Part shown: piece by piece, positions 1 to 6,493 of the stretch | Layout: each line of letters starts with the position of its first letter | Position numbering within the stretch: position 1 is the first letter of the stretch | DNA from: Treponema sp. | GTDB lineage: Bacteria > Spirochaetota > Spirochaetia > Treponematales > Treponemataceae | Direction of reading: 5' to 3' | DNA length: 7,526 bases | Assembly (NCBI GenBank): GCA_024691265.1 | Contig: JAILNT010000252.1 | Coordinates: 1-7,526, forward strand | Made by a program: the position numbers and the translations under genes | The notes under the pieces: model-generated | Database searches by the model: none | What the model was told of the DNA's origin: nothing | The model's input: the letters and a program-made list of their open reading frames with translations, nothing else

Positions 1-20
1 ATCTAATTTATTTATAAATT

Positions 21-77
21 AAAAGCTGTCCTATATAATCATATAAAGTTTTGATTAGAATATATAGGGCAGCTTTT
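21..77 (-). terminator. Intrinsic terminator at the end of the operon, probably bidirectional
   Basis: Bases 21-37 and 61-77 are reverse complements across 17 positions with a single G-T wobble (29/69), enclosing a 23-base loop. On the minus strand the hairpin begins 8 bases after the stop codon of the last gene and ends in TTTT followed by an AT-rich run. On the plus strand it is followed by TTTTTTGTTT starting at 74, which is the better T-tract. It could therefore stop transcription from both directions, for example from a convergent gene left of the window. Confidence 0.82.
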
Positions 78-84
78 TTGTTTA

Positions 85-363
85 TTACTCTTCTCTTTCT
101 TTTTCAAAGAGTCTTATTATATTTGGGTTTAATTTTTCGTCTAGTTGAAATTTTTTTATAAGAATTCTTGCTGTATTTTTAGTTATAAAGCTTCCTAAAA
201 CAAGTCCTATTATTAACGCTAGTGATACACTACCCGTCCTTAGATTTTCAGGTAATGCTCTAATTAATATTTCAAATATTACTAATATAGAAATTAAGGT
301 TATAAGAACGGTAGCTATGGAAAAAGCTATGAGAAATTTTATGTCAGCTTTACTATTTTTCAT
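85..363 (-). CDS. Small two-helix membrane protein of unknown function
   Basis: I do not recognise this 92-residue protein. It has a short polar start with lysines (2-9), a long hydrophobic helix (about 10-35), a polar turn containing RALPENLRTG (35-44), a second helix rich in Gly, Leu and Ile (about 46-61), and a charged tail with RILIKKFQLDEKL and a Glu/Arg-rich end (66-92). Basic residues on both flanks suggest a hairpin with both termini in the cytoplasm. Its ATG lies inside the lspA gene (ATGAAAAATAG, 11-base overlap) and no ribosome binding site is visible, so translation is probably coupled to lspA. It is the last gene before the terminator. The clean overlap, the codon use similar to its neighbours and the sensible membrane pattern support a real gene. 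It could be an accessory to LspA or an unrelated envelope protein. Confidence 0.7.
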   Translation of the reverse strand: MKNSKADIKFLIAFSIATVLITLISILVIFEILIRALPENLRTGSVSLALIIGLVLGSFITKNTARILIKKFQLDEKLNPNIIRLFEKEREE

Positions 364-898
364 TTTTTATACTTATAAAGAAGGATATTATAAGAATAAA
401 GCCACAGATAAGAATTGCTGCATCTGCTATGTTAAATGTTGGCCATCTTTCTAATCCAAATAATCCAAAAAATTTAACATCAATGAAATCTACTACACCA
501 TCAGGTCTGAAAAATCTATCATAAAGATTTCCAATGCCGCCACCTATTATACCGCAGATAGTCCAACGCTGGAGAGTGGTAAATGTATTATTTCGAAAAT
601 AGATTCCTAATACTATAAGAATTACTACAAGTGGTGCTGCAGCAAACATTAATATTCTAGCAGATGATGCTAGGGAATGTCCTAAACTGAAAGCAACTCC
701 AGGATTCTGTACATGAATTATACGTATTAAATCTCCAAAGAATGAAAATCCAATTGTATTAGCTGGAATGTTCTTTATTATTATTACTTTAGATATCTGG
801 TCTAATGCAATAATAAGGATTGCAAGAAGTAATGGTAAAAGTTTTTGTGCAAGTCCTTGTTTTTGCTTGAATTCTACGCCAATAGTCTCATTTGTCAT
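353..898 (-). CDS. lspA: Lipoprotein signal peptidase (signal peptidase II)
   Basis: This 181-residue inner membrane aspartic protease cleaves the signal peptide of prolipoproteins after the cysteine has been lipidated by Lgt. The conserved blocks are all present: LDQISK (32-37), NPGVAFS (65-71), GGGIGNLYDR (119-128), GVVDFID (134-140) with catalytic Asp137, and FNIADAAI (155-162) with catalytic Asp159. Four transmembrane helices fit at about 20-40, 80-100, 108-126 and 160-177. The N-terminal stretch before the first helix is polar and about 18 residues long, slightly longer than in E. coli. An insert-like segment FFGLFGLERWP (143-153) separates the two catalytic aspartates. No Shine-Dalgarno sequence precedes the ATG, which follows the Nif3 stop by 35 bases, and no better in-frame start is seen. 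The end overlaps the next gene by 11 bases. The substrate lipoproteins are encoded elsewhere. Function is certain from the motifs. Confidence 0.97.
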   Translation of the reverse strand: MTNETIGVEFKQKQGLAQKLLPLLLAILIIALDQISKVIIIKNIPANTIGFSFFGDLIRIIHVQNPGVAFSLGHSLASSARILMFAAAPLVVILIVLGIYFRNNTFTTLQRWTICGIIGGGIGNLYDRFFRPDGVVDFIDVKFFGLFGLERWPTFNIADAAILICGFILIISFFISIKNEK

Positions 899-933
899 AA
901 TTGTACAAGTATATTGATAAAGTTATTTCTAGT

Positions 934-1701
934 CTACAGATTTGTAGGTACATCAAGGAATACTGTTTCTATTCCTTTTTCTTGTTCCAGTTTCTGTCTT
1001 ACAAGGTTTACACCTATTGTTTCTGTTTCGTAGTGTCCTCCACTTATAACATTCATATGGTTTTCTTCTACGAAATGATATTGTTCGTGCTGTATTTCAC
1101 CTGTTATATATGCATCTGCACCAGCTGCTATTGCCTGGTCAACATCATCACCAGCTCCGCCTGATATTATTGCAACAACCTTGATTTTCTTTTTTCCAAA
1201 GGGGAGTACATGGAGAGAATGGTTTCCATTTGGGAATGCTTTCTGTATAAGTTCATCTATCGATAATTCTTCCGGAAGCTTGCCTATTGCACCCATGGAC
1301 ATGCCTCGCCAGCAGCCAAATGCCCTTGTATTTTCTAGTCCAAGTCTTGCAGCCATTCCAAAATTGTTTCCATAAGGATTGTTTGCATCTAAAGGAATGT
1401 GACAGGCATAAAGAGCAATATCATTTTTTATGAGCTTTGCAATACGCTTATAGTGTATACCTGTTATTGTGTCACAACTACCCCAGAAGATTCCATGGTG
1501 AACGAAAAGAAGCTGTGCTCCAGTTTTTATAGCTCTTTCTATTGTTTCCTGGCATGCATCAACTGCAAAAGCTACTTTTTTAATCTCTTTAGTGTCTGGA
1601 TTGCTGTTTTCTACCTGTATTCCATTTTTAGATATATCTGAATTAAAATCGTTTAGATGAAGAAAGTTATCAAAATAGATAGAAAGCTCATTTAGTGTCA
1701 T
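934..1701 (-). CDS. Nif3-like dinuclear metal centre protein (DUF34/YbgI family)
   Basis: This 255-residue soluble protein belongs to the Nif3/YbgI/DUF34 family, often labelled GTP cyclohydrolase 1 type 2-like, whose physiological role is still unsettled. The metal ligands are all present: His68 and His69 in FVHHGIFWG (66-74), His101 and Asp105 in CHIPLDANN (100-108), and His223 with Glu227 in SGGHYETE (220-227). TGEIQHEQ (200-207) is also conserved. The spacing matches the ligands of E. coli YbgI (His63, His64, His97, Asp101, His215, Glu219). The length is that of the short form without the PII-like insert found in some members. The ATG overlaps the upstream stop (ATGA) and is preceded by AAGAGG (1717-1712) with a 10-base spacer, so the start is well supported. 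It is the only clearly soluble, non-envelope product besides the ATPase; its place in this operon may be incidental. The gene symbol is left empty because naming varies. Confidence 0.95.
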   Translation of the reverse strand: MTLNELSIYFDNFLHLNDFNSDISKNGIQVENSNPDTKEIKKVAFAVDACQETIERAIKTGAQLLFVHHGIFWGSCDTITGIHYKRIAKLIKNDIALYACHIPLDANNPYGNNFGMAARLGLENTRAFGCWRGMSMGAIGKLPEELSIDELIQKAFPNGNHSLHVLPFGKKKIKVVAIISGGAGDDVDQAIAAGADAYITGEIQHEQYHFVEENHMNVISGGHYETETIGVNLVRQKLEQEKGIETVFLDVPTNL

Positions 1702-2753
1702 CTTTTATCAGCCTCTTTTACTATAGTATGATTTTGTAAATAATGTTCATCTGTAGCTTTTGCAAGTGTTTTAGGTATTTGCATGGTATTATCTCTTTTC
1801 TGGTTATGCAGATAAGCAAGAAGAGGGTCTGTCTGTTCTATACAGCCATAGCCTGCGTTATATCCTTCTACATCAGATAAACAAAATGTATCTATTACTG
1901 ATGCGGGGTCAAGAGATGCTGCTAATGATAGGGCATCTTTACACATTTCATCACCTACAAGATAATATTCATTGCTTTTTAATTTTAAATCATCTGCAAT
2001 TTGTATTAATGCAGCATATTCCCTTGCTATTCTTGCAGCATATGCTGTTTTTTGAACATCTTTATCCCATGTATTTGTCAAATCTTTTAGACTTATAATA
2101 AATTTTCTTATCATAGGAGTATCTGGAAAGAAATCTATCCATTTCATATCTTTTGCATAAAAATCTGCTGCGATTACTGTATATCCATTTCGAGCAAGTA
2201 TATGTAAATACGGTCTGTATTGTTCTGTATTTGCTCTCTTATCGCCAATGAACAATATTATTGCTTTTTCTTCTTTTTCTGTATCAGGTGTAAATTTCCA
2301 TACTTTTGCATTTACCGGGTCAAACATACCAGTTGATTCTGTAAATCCTGTAGCAAATCTTCCAACATAATAAGTGCATTCTTCTGTAAGTCCTGTTGAT
2401 CTAAAGGCTACAGGTCTAAACATAAATGAGAATACTGCTGTTAATATTGTTAATAAAAAGAGTAGTATAGAAATAAATATAAATATTGGATGATAAAAAT
2501 CTACAAGCAGCTTTGTTGATAATTTCATTAAAGCTGGGATATTTATTATAAATATAAGTATTGATAATACAAGTATTAAAAGCTCTAAAACAGATAGTCC
2601 CCAAATATAAATATTCATTATGGAGATTAAAAGGGCAATGGGTGGTAAGGAAGCTAGAGCATCGATTCTTGGTTGTCTAAGATAAAATACCCTTACACAA
2701 GCCATTGCCATAAGAAATAGTACAAGAATTTCACTTAAAATACTGTCTGACAT
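1698..2753 (-). CDS. Membrane protein with a degenerate alpha/beta-hydrolase-like domain
   Basis: This 351-residue protein begins with about four hydrophobic helices (5-24, 37-56, 57-74, 88-112) and continues with a soluble domain of about 235 residues. Residues 163-199 follow the opening pattern of an alpha/beta-hydrolase of the dienelactone or PAF-acetylhydrolase type: strand AIILFIGD (164-171), then a tyrosine-containing helix with YLHILARNGY (182-191), then strand TVIAADFYA (192-200). Later, YYLVGDEMCKDALSLAAS (263-280) has the shape of the strand-elbow-helix that normally reads G-x-S-x-G, but Glu269 occupies the serine position and Cys271 the second glycine. Only about 80 residues follow the elbow, short for a complete fold. 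It is probably a non-catalytic binding domain, or an enzyme with a different mechanism. No clear ribosome binding site precedes the ATG, 34 bases after the DUF4340 stop; its end overlaps the Nif3 start by 4 bases. Specific function unknown; the fold call is inference. Confidence 0.6.
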   Translation of the reverse strand: MSDSILSEILVLFLMAMACVRVFYLRQPRIDALASLPPIALLISIMNIYIWGLSVLELLILVLSILIFIINIPALMKLSTKLLVDFYHPIFIFISILLFLLTILTAVFSFMFRPVAFRSTGLTEECTYYVGRFATGFTESTGMFDPVNAKVWKFTPDTEKEEKAIILFIGDKRANTEQYRPYLHILARNGYTVIAADFYAKDMKWIDFFPDTPMIRKFIISLKDLTNTWDKDVQKTAYAARIAREYAALIQIADDLKLKSNEYYLVGDEMCKDALSLAASLDPASVIDTFCLSDVEGYNAGYGCIEQTDPLLAYLHNQKRDNTMQIPKTLAKATDEHYLQNHTIVKEADKR

Positions 2754-2787
2754 AATTGCTTATGATAGCGAAATTCTTGATACAATT

Positions 2788-3714
2788 CTACTGTAAATTT
2801 GACAGTTTCTTCATAAGATTTTCAGCTGAATAAGAACTTATATAAAAAAGTTCCTTTTCGTTAGAAGCTTTACATAAATATTTGTCATCACTTATTTTTG
2901 CAACTTCTATTTCTATACTATCTCCATTAGCTTTTATAGTTATTTTGTTAGAAGATTCTGGGAAGTCTGAATCTTTTTTATCGTCTGCCCATTCTGAAAC
3001 TCTTAAAGATGAAATAGCTGTAATCCACTGGCTTACTTTTTCATTGTCTAATGAAGTTTGTGTGTTTGTCTGACCTTCTGTATTTAAAAGTGTCCATATA
3101 TTATTTCTTTTGCCGTCAGCAGAAAGAATTTTTGCAAGATGGAAAGTTTCATCTTGCGATGTAGAAGTAACTTGTTCTAATTGATTACTTGAATATGAGT
3201 ATATTTGCTTATTTCGTATCTGTTCTGCTGTAGAACTAAAAATTGCAGCCAAAGAGCCTGAAAGAAGTTTTACAGACTTTTCTCCATCTACTAGAGCATA
3301 AGTCTGAGACCCTGTTGCAGAAGTTTTTCCTATAACAAGATTTCGTATCTCTTTATCATCTTTGAAAGCTTTTACTGTTATCTTATTATCTTCATCAAGT
3401 CCATAGCGATTTTCATTACTGTTGTTTACAGAAGAAGATACTGTATCAAGAATTTTTATATCTTTAATTTTTGATACAATACTATTTACTGTTGAACTTT
3501 CAGTTTTATATTTCTTTTCTCCGAGAACATAACCGTCTGAACTTTTGAAAAGTTCAATTTTCCCACTTTCCTTACTTTCAAGTTCTATTCTGTCTGGTTC
3601 TTGCTCCAATGTAAGTTCTATTATATTTGTTTTATTTCCAAAAGTTAGCTGAACTATATATATAGCAAGTAGAATGACTATTAATGAAAGAAGTAATGTT
3701 TTTCTTGTTTTCAT
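2788..3714 (-). CDS. DUF4340 domain-containing anchored envelope protein
   Basis: This 308-residue protein has an uncleaved-looking signal anchor (basic KTRK at 2-5, helix about 7-24, no lipobox cysteine) and a long polar extracytoplasmic region. Family traits visible are an early segment IELTLEQEPDRIELE (32-46), RYGLDEDNKITVKAF (103-117), VIGKTSATGSQTYAL (127-141) and IRNKQI (166-171). A second, similarly built half follows, ending in LFYISSYSAENLMK (289-302). The repeated build of beta-strands plus a glycine-threonine loop is typical of DUF4340, which is usually encoded next to GldG-like genes; the two products probably work together on the outer face of the membrane. The ribosome binding site is weak and distant (AAGGAAG at 3732-3726, 11 bases from ATG). 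The protein is rich in Ser, Asn and Lys. No enzyme motif was seen. Family call is made from pattern and neighbourhood, so moderately strong. Confidence 0.78.
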   Translation of the reverse strand: MKTRKTLLLSLIVILLAIYIVQLTFGNKTNIIELTLEQEPDRIELESKESGKIELFKSSDGYVLGEKKYKTESSTVNSIVSKIKDIKILDTVSSSVNNSNENRYGLDEDNKITVKAFKDDKEIRNLVIGKTSATGSQTYALVDGEKSVKLLSGSLAAIFSSTAEQIRNKQIYSYSSNQLEQVTSTSQDETFHLAKILSADGKRNNIWTLLNTEGQTNTQTSLDNEKVSQWITAISSLRVSEWADDKKDSDFPESSNKITIKANGDSIEIEVAKISDDKYLCKASNEKELFYISSYSAENLMKKLSNLQ

Positions 3715-3738
3715 ATTTGTTTCAACTTCCTTATAACT

Positions 3739-5781
3739 TTATTTATCGCCTTCACGAGTATCGTTGGGGTCGAATATTTCTCTAATGTGTTTCCTGTGTA
3801 GATTTCTTGCTCTTAGTACAATTAAGCCTATCAGTGCAACAATGAATACCAGTAAGTATTGATTAAAGAATTTTGCAAGTATAATTGCAGACTTATTTTC
3901 TGTATTTAGAGAACTGAATTGAGAATAACCTTTTGTTCTCATAGGACAAAGTTCTTCATTGCCGCTAAGATAATCAATAGCATTACGTATAAATCCTGCA
4001 ATTGGCATAGAAGCTTCTTCATCTATCAGATTAGGACTTGTAACACTTGCTGTGCTTACAATGAATAATTTACCTTTCTGTAAACTTTTTGAAAGATGTG
4101 AATCAATTGGCATAGAATCGTTGTTAGAGTCTAAAGCTTTTACAGCTGAATCGAATGCACTATTAAATTTTCCTTCAAGAATTACAGCAAGATTTTGTTC
4201 GTTTTCCTTATCTTTTGCTGGTTCTACCGCATTTGCAACAAGTCTTTGAGGTTCTGTAATTGTCCATGAACGTGGAGAAGATTTTGCAAGTACAGTAGTT
4301 GTTATATCACTATTCTTTTTGGCATCTGTTATGTCCATAGAAGAACTTTGCAGGAATATTACACGACTTAGATTCTTTGAAATTATATGTTTTTGGTTCA
4401 TATTATCCCTTGATAGTAAAGGAATATAATTTAATTCCTGTCTGCCATTTTGATTTGAAATAAGACAGTTCTTATCAAGAACATAATCTTTACCGAGCTT
4501 TATACCATATTTTTCCAATATTTTATCAAGTCCAGAATCTAAAGGTTCATAATTATAAGAAGGTTGACCAAACTGGTTGTAAGTTTGGGAAATATTAAAG
4601 GAATCAAGGAATAAAGCTATGTTTCCGCCTTTCATCAAAAATTGGTCAATCTTATATAATTCTTCGTCTGAAAATTTTTCTCTAGGTCCATTTATAACGA
4701 TTGTATTAATACCTGAAGAAATATTTTCCTTAGTCAAATCCAATTCTTTTAGATTGTAAGTGTCTGAAAGGAGATTATTAAACATATAAGCACCTTCCTG
4801 CTCTGAAAGTTCTGCTTCACCATGTCCTGTTATATAACCTATCTCCTGAACTTTTGATACAAGTGCCTGAAGTGTATCTTTTAATGATGTTTCCAAATCA
4901 TCAAGACCTGTAACTGAGTAACCAAACAATGATGGCTGGATTTCAATAGGAAGAACCCTGAATTTGTCATTATATTCAAGAGTTATACCAATTACACCTT
5001 TATAACTATTTCCCTTTCTGTCATTCCATTTAAGACCTATGCCATATTTTCCAGAAATTTCATCAATGTCTGTATCACTTGCAACAACTGTAGAGTAGTC
5101 TATTCTGTCCATGCTTTGTTCATTTGCCTTTGTATAAGCATCTTTAACAAGTGATTCAAGTTTAGCAGTATCTATATTAAATGCCTCAATAGATTTTGAA
5201 TAATAAAGTGTCATCTTTACTTTATTATCTAGACCTGCTAATGCATTTGTTGTAGAAATCATCTTAGAAATCTTTGTTGTAAGTTTGTATTCAAGCCCAT
5301 CTGTTGAAGTAATCTGGTCGATTGTATCTATGTGGTCAGCATAAATAATGGCAAGACCGAGCCAGACTTGCTTAAATCCTACAGCATCATTTTTTATTTC
5401 CTGAATTTGAAACTGTTGGAGATTGTAATCTCGTGCAATGTTTTGATTTGCTGTATTATCCATCTTGTAACATTCATAAGAAAAATTTCCTTTTGAATTT
5501 CCCTTATATTCTACAAGAAGGTCTTTTACATATTGTTCAACATTGTTGTAAGGAGCTGGTAATTTTGGCGTATAGAAAAATTTTATACTTAATGGTTCTT
5601 CTATCGTTTTTATAACTTGTTTACTGACTTCAGAAAGAGAGTATGTTTTTTGATTTGTTAAATCGATTCTTAAGAAAGCTTTGTTTGATACAAGATTTGC
5701 GAGAACTAGGACAATAACAAATAAAACAAAGTCACTTGCTGGACTCTTTATCCATTTTATGAAATTTTTAATGCTTTTCAT
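3739..5781 (-). CDS. GldG-like ABC transporter auxiliary protein (ABC_transp_aux family)
   Basis: This 680-residue protein has one helix near the N-terminus (about 16-32) and one near the C-terminus (about 640-657), with some 600 residues between them predicted to lie outside the cytoplasmic membrane. The N-terminal part, including RIDLTNQKTYSLS (38-50) and a segment with IKFFYTPKLP (66-75), matches the usual opening of GldG-like proteins. The middle carries GYITGHGE (315-322), INTIVINGP (358-366) and MKGGNIALFLD (383-393), the hallmark of the family's GATase-like fold, which is thought to bind rather than cleave. A short basic tail, RARNLHRKHIRE (657-668), follows the last helix and fits the positive-inside rule. 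It sits between the permease gene (4-base gap) and the DUF4340 gene (24-base gap), as in other gld-like clusters. In Bacteroidota GldA, GldF and GldG are linked to gliding; nothing here implies gliding. Its molecular job is not known. No signal peptidase site is evident, so it is probably anchored. Confidence 0.88.
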   Translation of the reverse strand: MKSIKNFIKWIKSPASDFVLFVIVLVLANLVSNKAFLRIDLTNQKTYSLSEVSKQVIKTIEEPLSIKFFYTPKLPAPYNNVEQYVKDLLVEYKGNSKGNFSYECYKMDNTANQNIARDYNLQQFQIQEIKNDAVGFKQVWLGLAIIYADHIDTIDQITSTDGLEYKLTTKISKMISTTNALAGLDNKVKMTLYYSKSIEAFNIDTAKLESLVKDAYTKANEQSMDRIDYSTVVASDTDIDEISGKYGIGLKWNDRKGNSYKGVIGITLEYNDKFRVLPIEIQPSLFGYSVTGLDDLETSLKDTLQALVSKVQEIGYITGHGEAELSEQEGAYMFNNLLSDTYNLKELDLTKENISSGINTIVINGPREKFSDEELYKIDQFLMKGGNIALFLDSFNISQTYNQFGQPSYNYEPLDSGLDKILEKYGIKLGKDYVLDKNCLISNQNGRQELNYIPLLSRDNMNQKHIISKNLSRVIFLQSSSMDITDAKKNSDITTTVLAKSSPRSWTITEPQRLVANAVEPAKDKENEQNLAVILEGKFNSAFDSAVKALDSNNDSMPIDSHLSKSLQKGKLFIVSTASVTSPNLIDEEASMPIAGFIRNAIDYLSGNEELCPMRTKGYSQFSSLNTENKSAIILAKFFNQYLLVFIVALIGLIVLRARNLHRKHIREIFDPNDTREGDK

Positions 5782-5785
5782 AACT

Positions 5786-6493
5786 TTAGCCTCTCATATC
5801 CTTTTTTAAAACTTTAACAGTTAAGCCTAAGAAAATTGCTGTTAAAGAAATGAAATAAAGTAAATCTCTTGTATCAATAATACCTCTAGCAATTGAATCA
5901 AAATGACTTGAAGCAAAAATAAAAGATAAGAAACTTACAATTTGTGAAGGAAGTAATATTAAATAAGCATCAGCAAAAGCAAGAATTACACAAATTATAA
6001 ATGATATAAAAAATGCCAAAAGCTGATACTTTGTTAATGAAGAACTGAATAGCCCTATAGCTGTAAATGAAGCTATAAGAAATAAAGCTCCCAAATAACC
6101 TCCAATTACAGGTCCCATATCAATTTTACCGAACATGCATGCTGTTATAAGATAAAATATGGTTGGAATTAAAGTGGCTGCTGCACATAAAAAACTTGAA
6201 ACGAATTTTGCCATAACAATTTGTGTTGGTGTAACTGGCAAAGTTATAAGAGTTTCAAAGCTTCCAATTTTTCGTTCTTCTGCAAAACTTTTCATAGTTA
6301 TTGCTGGGATAAAAAAAGAAAATAAAACTGGTAATATTGAGAAAAGATTTCTTAAATCAGCTCTATTTGCTAGAAAAAATGTTGAAAAGAAAAGTATTCC
6401 TGACAAAACTAGAAAAAGACAGCCTACTATATAGGCAATAGGGCTTGAAAAATAAGCTCCTAATTCCCTTTTTATCATTGCTTTCTGAGTCAT
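5786..6493 (-). CDS. ABC-2 type permease, GldF-like
   Basis: This 235-residue integral membrane protein should be the membrane partner of the preceding ATPase. About six hydrophobic helices can be read at roughly 18-40, 50-68, 98-119, 129-152, 157-179 and 210-227. Between the second and third helices lies the segment EERKIGSFETLITLPVT (72-88), the coupling-helix-like motif shared by GldF and NosY type permeases. A second conserved stretch, HFDSIARGIIDTRDLLYF (197-214), precedes the last helix. The length is normal for a stand-alone GldF, unlike species where GldF and GldG are fused. The ATG overlaps the ATPase stop by 4 bases, and AGAAGG (6508-6503) lies 9 bases upstream as a ribosome binding site. 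The next gene begins 4 bases after the stop. Whether it exports, imports or extracts a substrate from the membrane is not visible. Confidence 0.92.
   Translation of the reverse strand: MTQKAMIKRELGAYFSSPIAYIVGCLFLVLSGILFFSTFFLANRADLRNLFSILPVLFSFFIPAITMKSFAEERKIGSFETLITLPVTPTQIVMAKFVSSFLCAAATLIPTIFYLITACMFGKIDMGPVIGGYLGALFLIASFTAIGLFSSSLTKYQLLAFFISFIICVILAFADAYLILLPSQIVSFLSFIFASSHFDSIARGIIDTRDLLYFISLTAIFLGLTVKVLKKDMRG
5790..5794 (-). promoter_or_regulatory. Ribosome binding site of the GldG-like gene inside the permease gene
   Basis: AGAGG lies within the last codons of the permease gene, 8 bases ahead of the ATG at 5781. It supports this start and suggests that the two membrane partners are translated in a coupled way. 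Confidence 0.65.

Noticed and set aside
934..947. Small inverted repeat CTACA/TGTAG at the Nif3 stop, considered as a terminator
   Set aside because: The stem is only about 5 pairs and no T-run follows on the minus strand.
899..1000. Possible internal promoter ahead of lspA
   Set aside because: TTGATG is followed after 17 bases by ACTAGA, which is a poor -10; no better pair was found.
845..1641. Several plus-strand open frames opposite the Nif3 gene
   Set aside because: They are antisense to a well-supported gene with all its metal ligands, have odd Cys- and Phe-rich composition, no ribosome binding site and no family resemblance.
2416..2604. Second minus-strand frame inside the helix-rich part of the 351-residue protein gene
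   Set aside because: It overlaps fully with the better frame and looks like low-complexity Ile/Asn/Tyr translation of AT-rich DNA.
2754..2850. Possible internal promoter ahead of the 351-residue protein gene
   Set aside because: A TATCAT-like -10 and a TTTACA-like -35 can be found, but not at 16-18 base spacing.
3739..5781. GldG-like protein as an active glutamine amidotransferase
   Set aside because: The GYITGHGE region resembles the fold, but no Cys-His-Glu catalytic set is visible in the expected places.
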